Assembly: GCA_017478515.1 (NCBI GenBank)
Contig: JAFVDH010000003.1
Coordinates: 1-40,927 of the forward strand
DNA: 40,927 bases
Direction: 5' to 3'
Origin: a bacterium
GTDB lineage: Bacteria; Cyanobacteriota; Vampirovibrionia; Gastranaerophilales; Gastranaerophilaceae
The position numbers and the translations under genes were made by a program. Below the pieces are notes generated by a model. It was not told the origin of the DNA. It did no database searches and was given only the letters and a program-made list of their open reading frames with translations. This document shows, piece by piece, positions 40,139 through 40,927 of this stretch (the stretch's first letter is position 1; each line of letters begins with the position of its first letter).

Positions 40139-40927
40139 TCTTCTTCATCTTTCCTGTTATTAAAATGTTTATCAACAAATTCTTGAACTATCACATAAAA
40201 TGCAGGAGTTAAAACCGTACCTAAAGTAGCGGCAACTATCATACCGCCAATTACGGTTGAACCTACGGAAATTCTGCTGTTTGCACCGGCTCCTGATGCA
40301 AATAATAAAGGTAAAATACCCAAAATAAATGCGGCTTCAGTCATCATAATTGCTCTAAATCTGAGTAAAGCTGACTTAATCGCAGCATCATAAATTGTCA
40401 AACCATTTTTTTCATGTTCTTCTTTTGCAAATTCTACAATCAAGATAGATTGTTTTGCAGCCAAACCAATTAAAGTAATTAATCCGACTTGAGAATACAA
40501 ATCAAGTGCCTGTCCCATCATTAATTGAAAGATAAGTGCTCCAACAATAGCAACAGGAGATATTAAAAGTACTGCAACAGGTATCATATAGCTTTCATAC
40601 AATGCAACGAGAAATAAATATACAAATAACAATGCAAATCCGACAACTATACCTGTTTGTCCTGCTGATTCTTTTTCTTGCAAGGAAGTTCCCGACCAAG
40701 CGAAAGTATAATCATTCGATAAAAGTTTATTTGACAGTTTTTCCATAGCATTCATAGCATCACCTGAAGTTTTACCGTTAGCTTGCGAACCCATAATTTG
40801 AACTGAACGGAATTGGTTAAATCTTGTGATTGAAACCGCACCTGTAATTTGTTTTGCAGCCAAACCAATTAAAGTAATTAATCCGACTTGAGAATACAAA
40901 TCAAGTGCCTGTCCCATCATTAATTGA
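40135..40927 (-). CDS. RND efflux transporter, C-terminal part (HAE1/AcrB-like), runs off the window
   Basis: The 3' end of an AcrB-type gene. Last helices are seen: [80 protein letters not shown], and [20 protein letters not shown]. Before it, [20 protein letters not shown] is the usual AcrB stretch ahead of helix 8. The 26 residues upstream of [10 protein letters not shown] repeat the [20 protein letters not shown] stretch word for word, and the DNA repeat there is exact, so the far 5' end is suspect. Pump for hydrophobic compounds driven by protons; partner is the TolC-like gene. Confidence 0.88.
   Translation of the reverse strand, partial: QLMMGQALDLYSQVGLITLIGLAAKQITGAVSITRFNQFRSVQIMGSQANGKTSGDAMNAMEKLSNKLLSNDYTFAWSGTSLQEKESAGQTGIVVGFALLFVYLFLVALYESYMIPVAVLLISPVAIVGALIFQLMMGQALDLYSQVGLITLIGLAAKQSILIVEFAKEEHEKNGLTIYDAAIKSALLRFRAIMMTEAAFILGILPLLFASGAGANSRISVGSTVIGGMIVAATLGTVLTPAFYVIVQEFVDKHFNNRKDEEE
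40450..40528. repeat. 79-bp exact repeat inside the RND gene, copy 1
   Basis: Identical to 40849-40927, 399 bases away, which is a multiple of three and keeps the frame. This copy is in the normal place in the AcrB-like protein (…[14 protein letters not shown]…SILIVEF). Confidence 0.85.
40849..40927. repeat. 79-bp exact repeat at the window edge, copy 2
   Basis: Same 79 bases as 40450-40528, ending exactly at the last base of the window. In the protein it replaces the residues expected before [10 protein letters not shown]. Probably a contig-end assembly error. Confidence 0.8.

Overview
The window is AT-rich, gene-dense chromosomal DNA from a diderm (LPS-making) bacterium. Evidence for an outer membrane is lpxA/lpxC/lpxD/fabZ/hldE2, Skp-like and TolC-like proteins and an RND pump. 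The low GC, the dapB-asd-hldE2-lpxD-lpxC-fabZ-lpxA gene string, a PreA-type anaerobic oxidoreductase and short lineage-type helical proteins suggest a gut-type Gastranaerophilales (Vampirovibrionia/'Melainabacteria') genome, probably a metagenome contig. That assignment is inference; there is no rRNA or taxonomic marker to prove it.

Layout. 1-4250: the tail of a small helical protein gene, then two divergent pairs: a ChbG/YdjC deacetylase plus GtrA flippase, and a GtrB/ArnC-type glycosyltransferase plus ArnT-like transferase. Together they look like a lipid A (or other glycan) amino-sugar modification module. 4252-5937: a frameshifted HlyD remnant and an alanine/glycine:cation symporter. 5989-11993: a decayed integrative element in tRNA-Gly(GCC). 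It is bounded by a 26-bp copy of the tRNA 3' end and holds two SDR genes, a glycosyltransferase, an unknown protein with a decayed second copy, a truncated tyrosine integrase with an in-frame stop, and scraps of a DUF3987 protein and a dGTPase. 12242-19336: dnaB, a helical protein paralogous to the one at the window start, a GIY-YIG protein, a secreted HExxH protein, and dnaE.

19402-24926 is one minus-strand operon for diaminopimelate/lysine precursors and lipid A/heptose precursors. 25170-26282 holds a Skp-like chaperone and a YkgJ-type Cys-cluster protein. 26335-30959 is a complete MFS-type tripartite efflux system: emrB, emrA and marR on the minus strand, and a divergent TolC-like gene on the plus strand. 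Two copies of a near-perfect palindrome lie at the two ends of the divergent promoter. 31043-36767 is a mixed region: thioredoxin, a second YkgJ-like protein, an unrecognised 290-aa protein, a membrane protein, a TPR protein, a sugar O-acetyltransferase, a toxin-like protein, a small Ser/Thr/Gln-rich protein and a secreted cupin. 36892-38683 pairs a membrane-anchored flavodoxin with PreA. 38693-40927 is a TolC-family gene and the 3' part of an RND transporter. The window ends inside that gene in an exact 79-bp repeat that looks like an assembly artefact.

All functional calls come from reading motifs in translated sequence. No database search was run.
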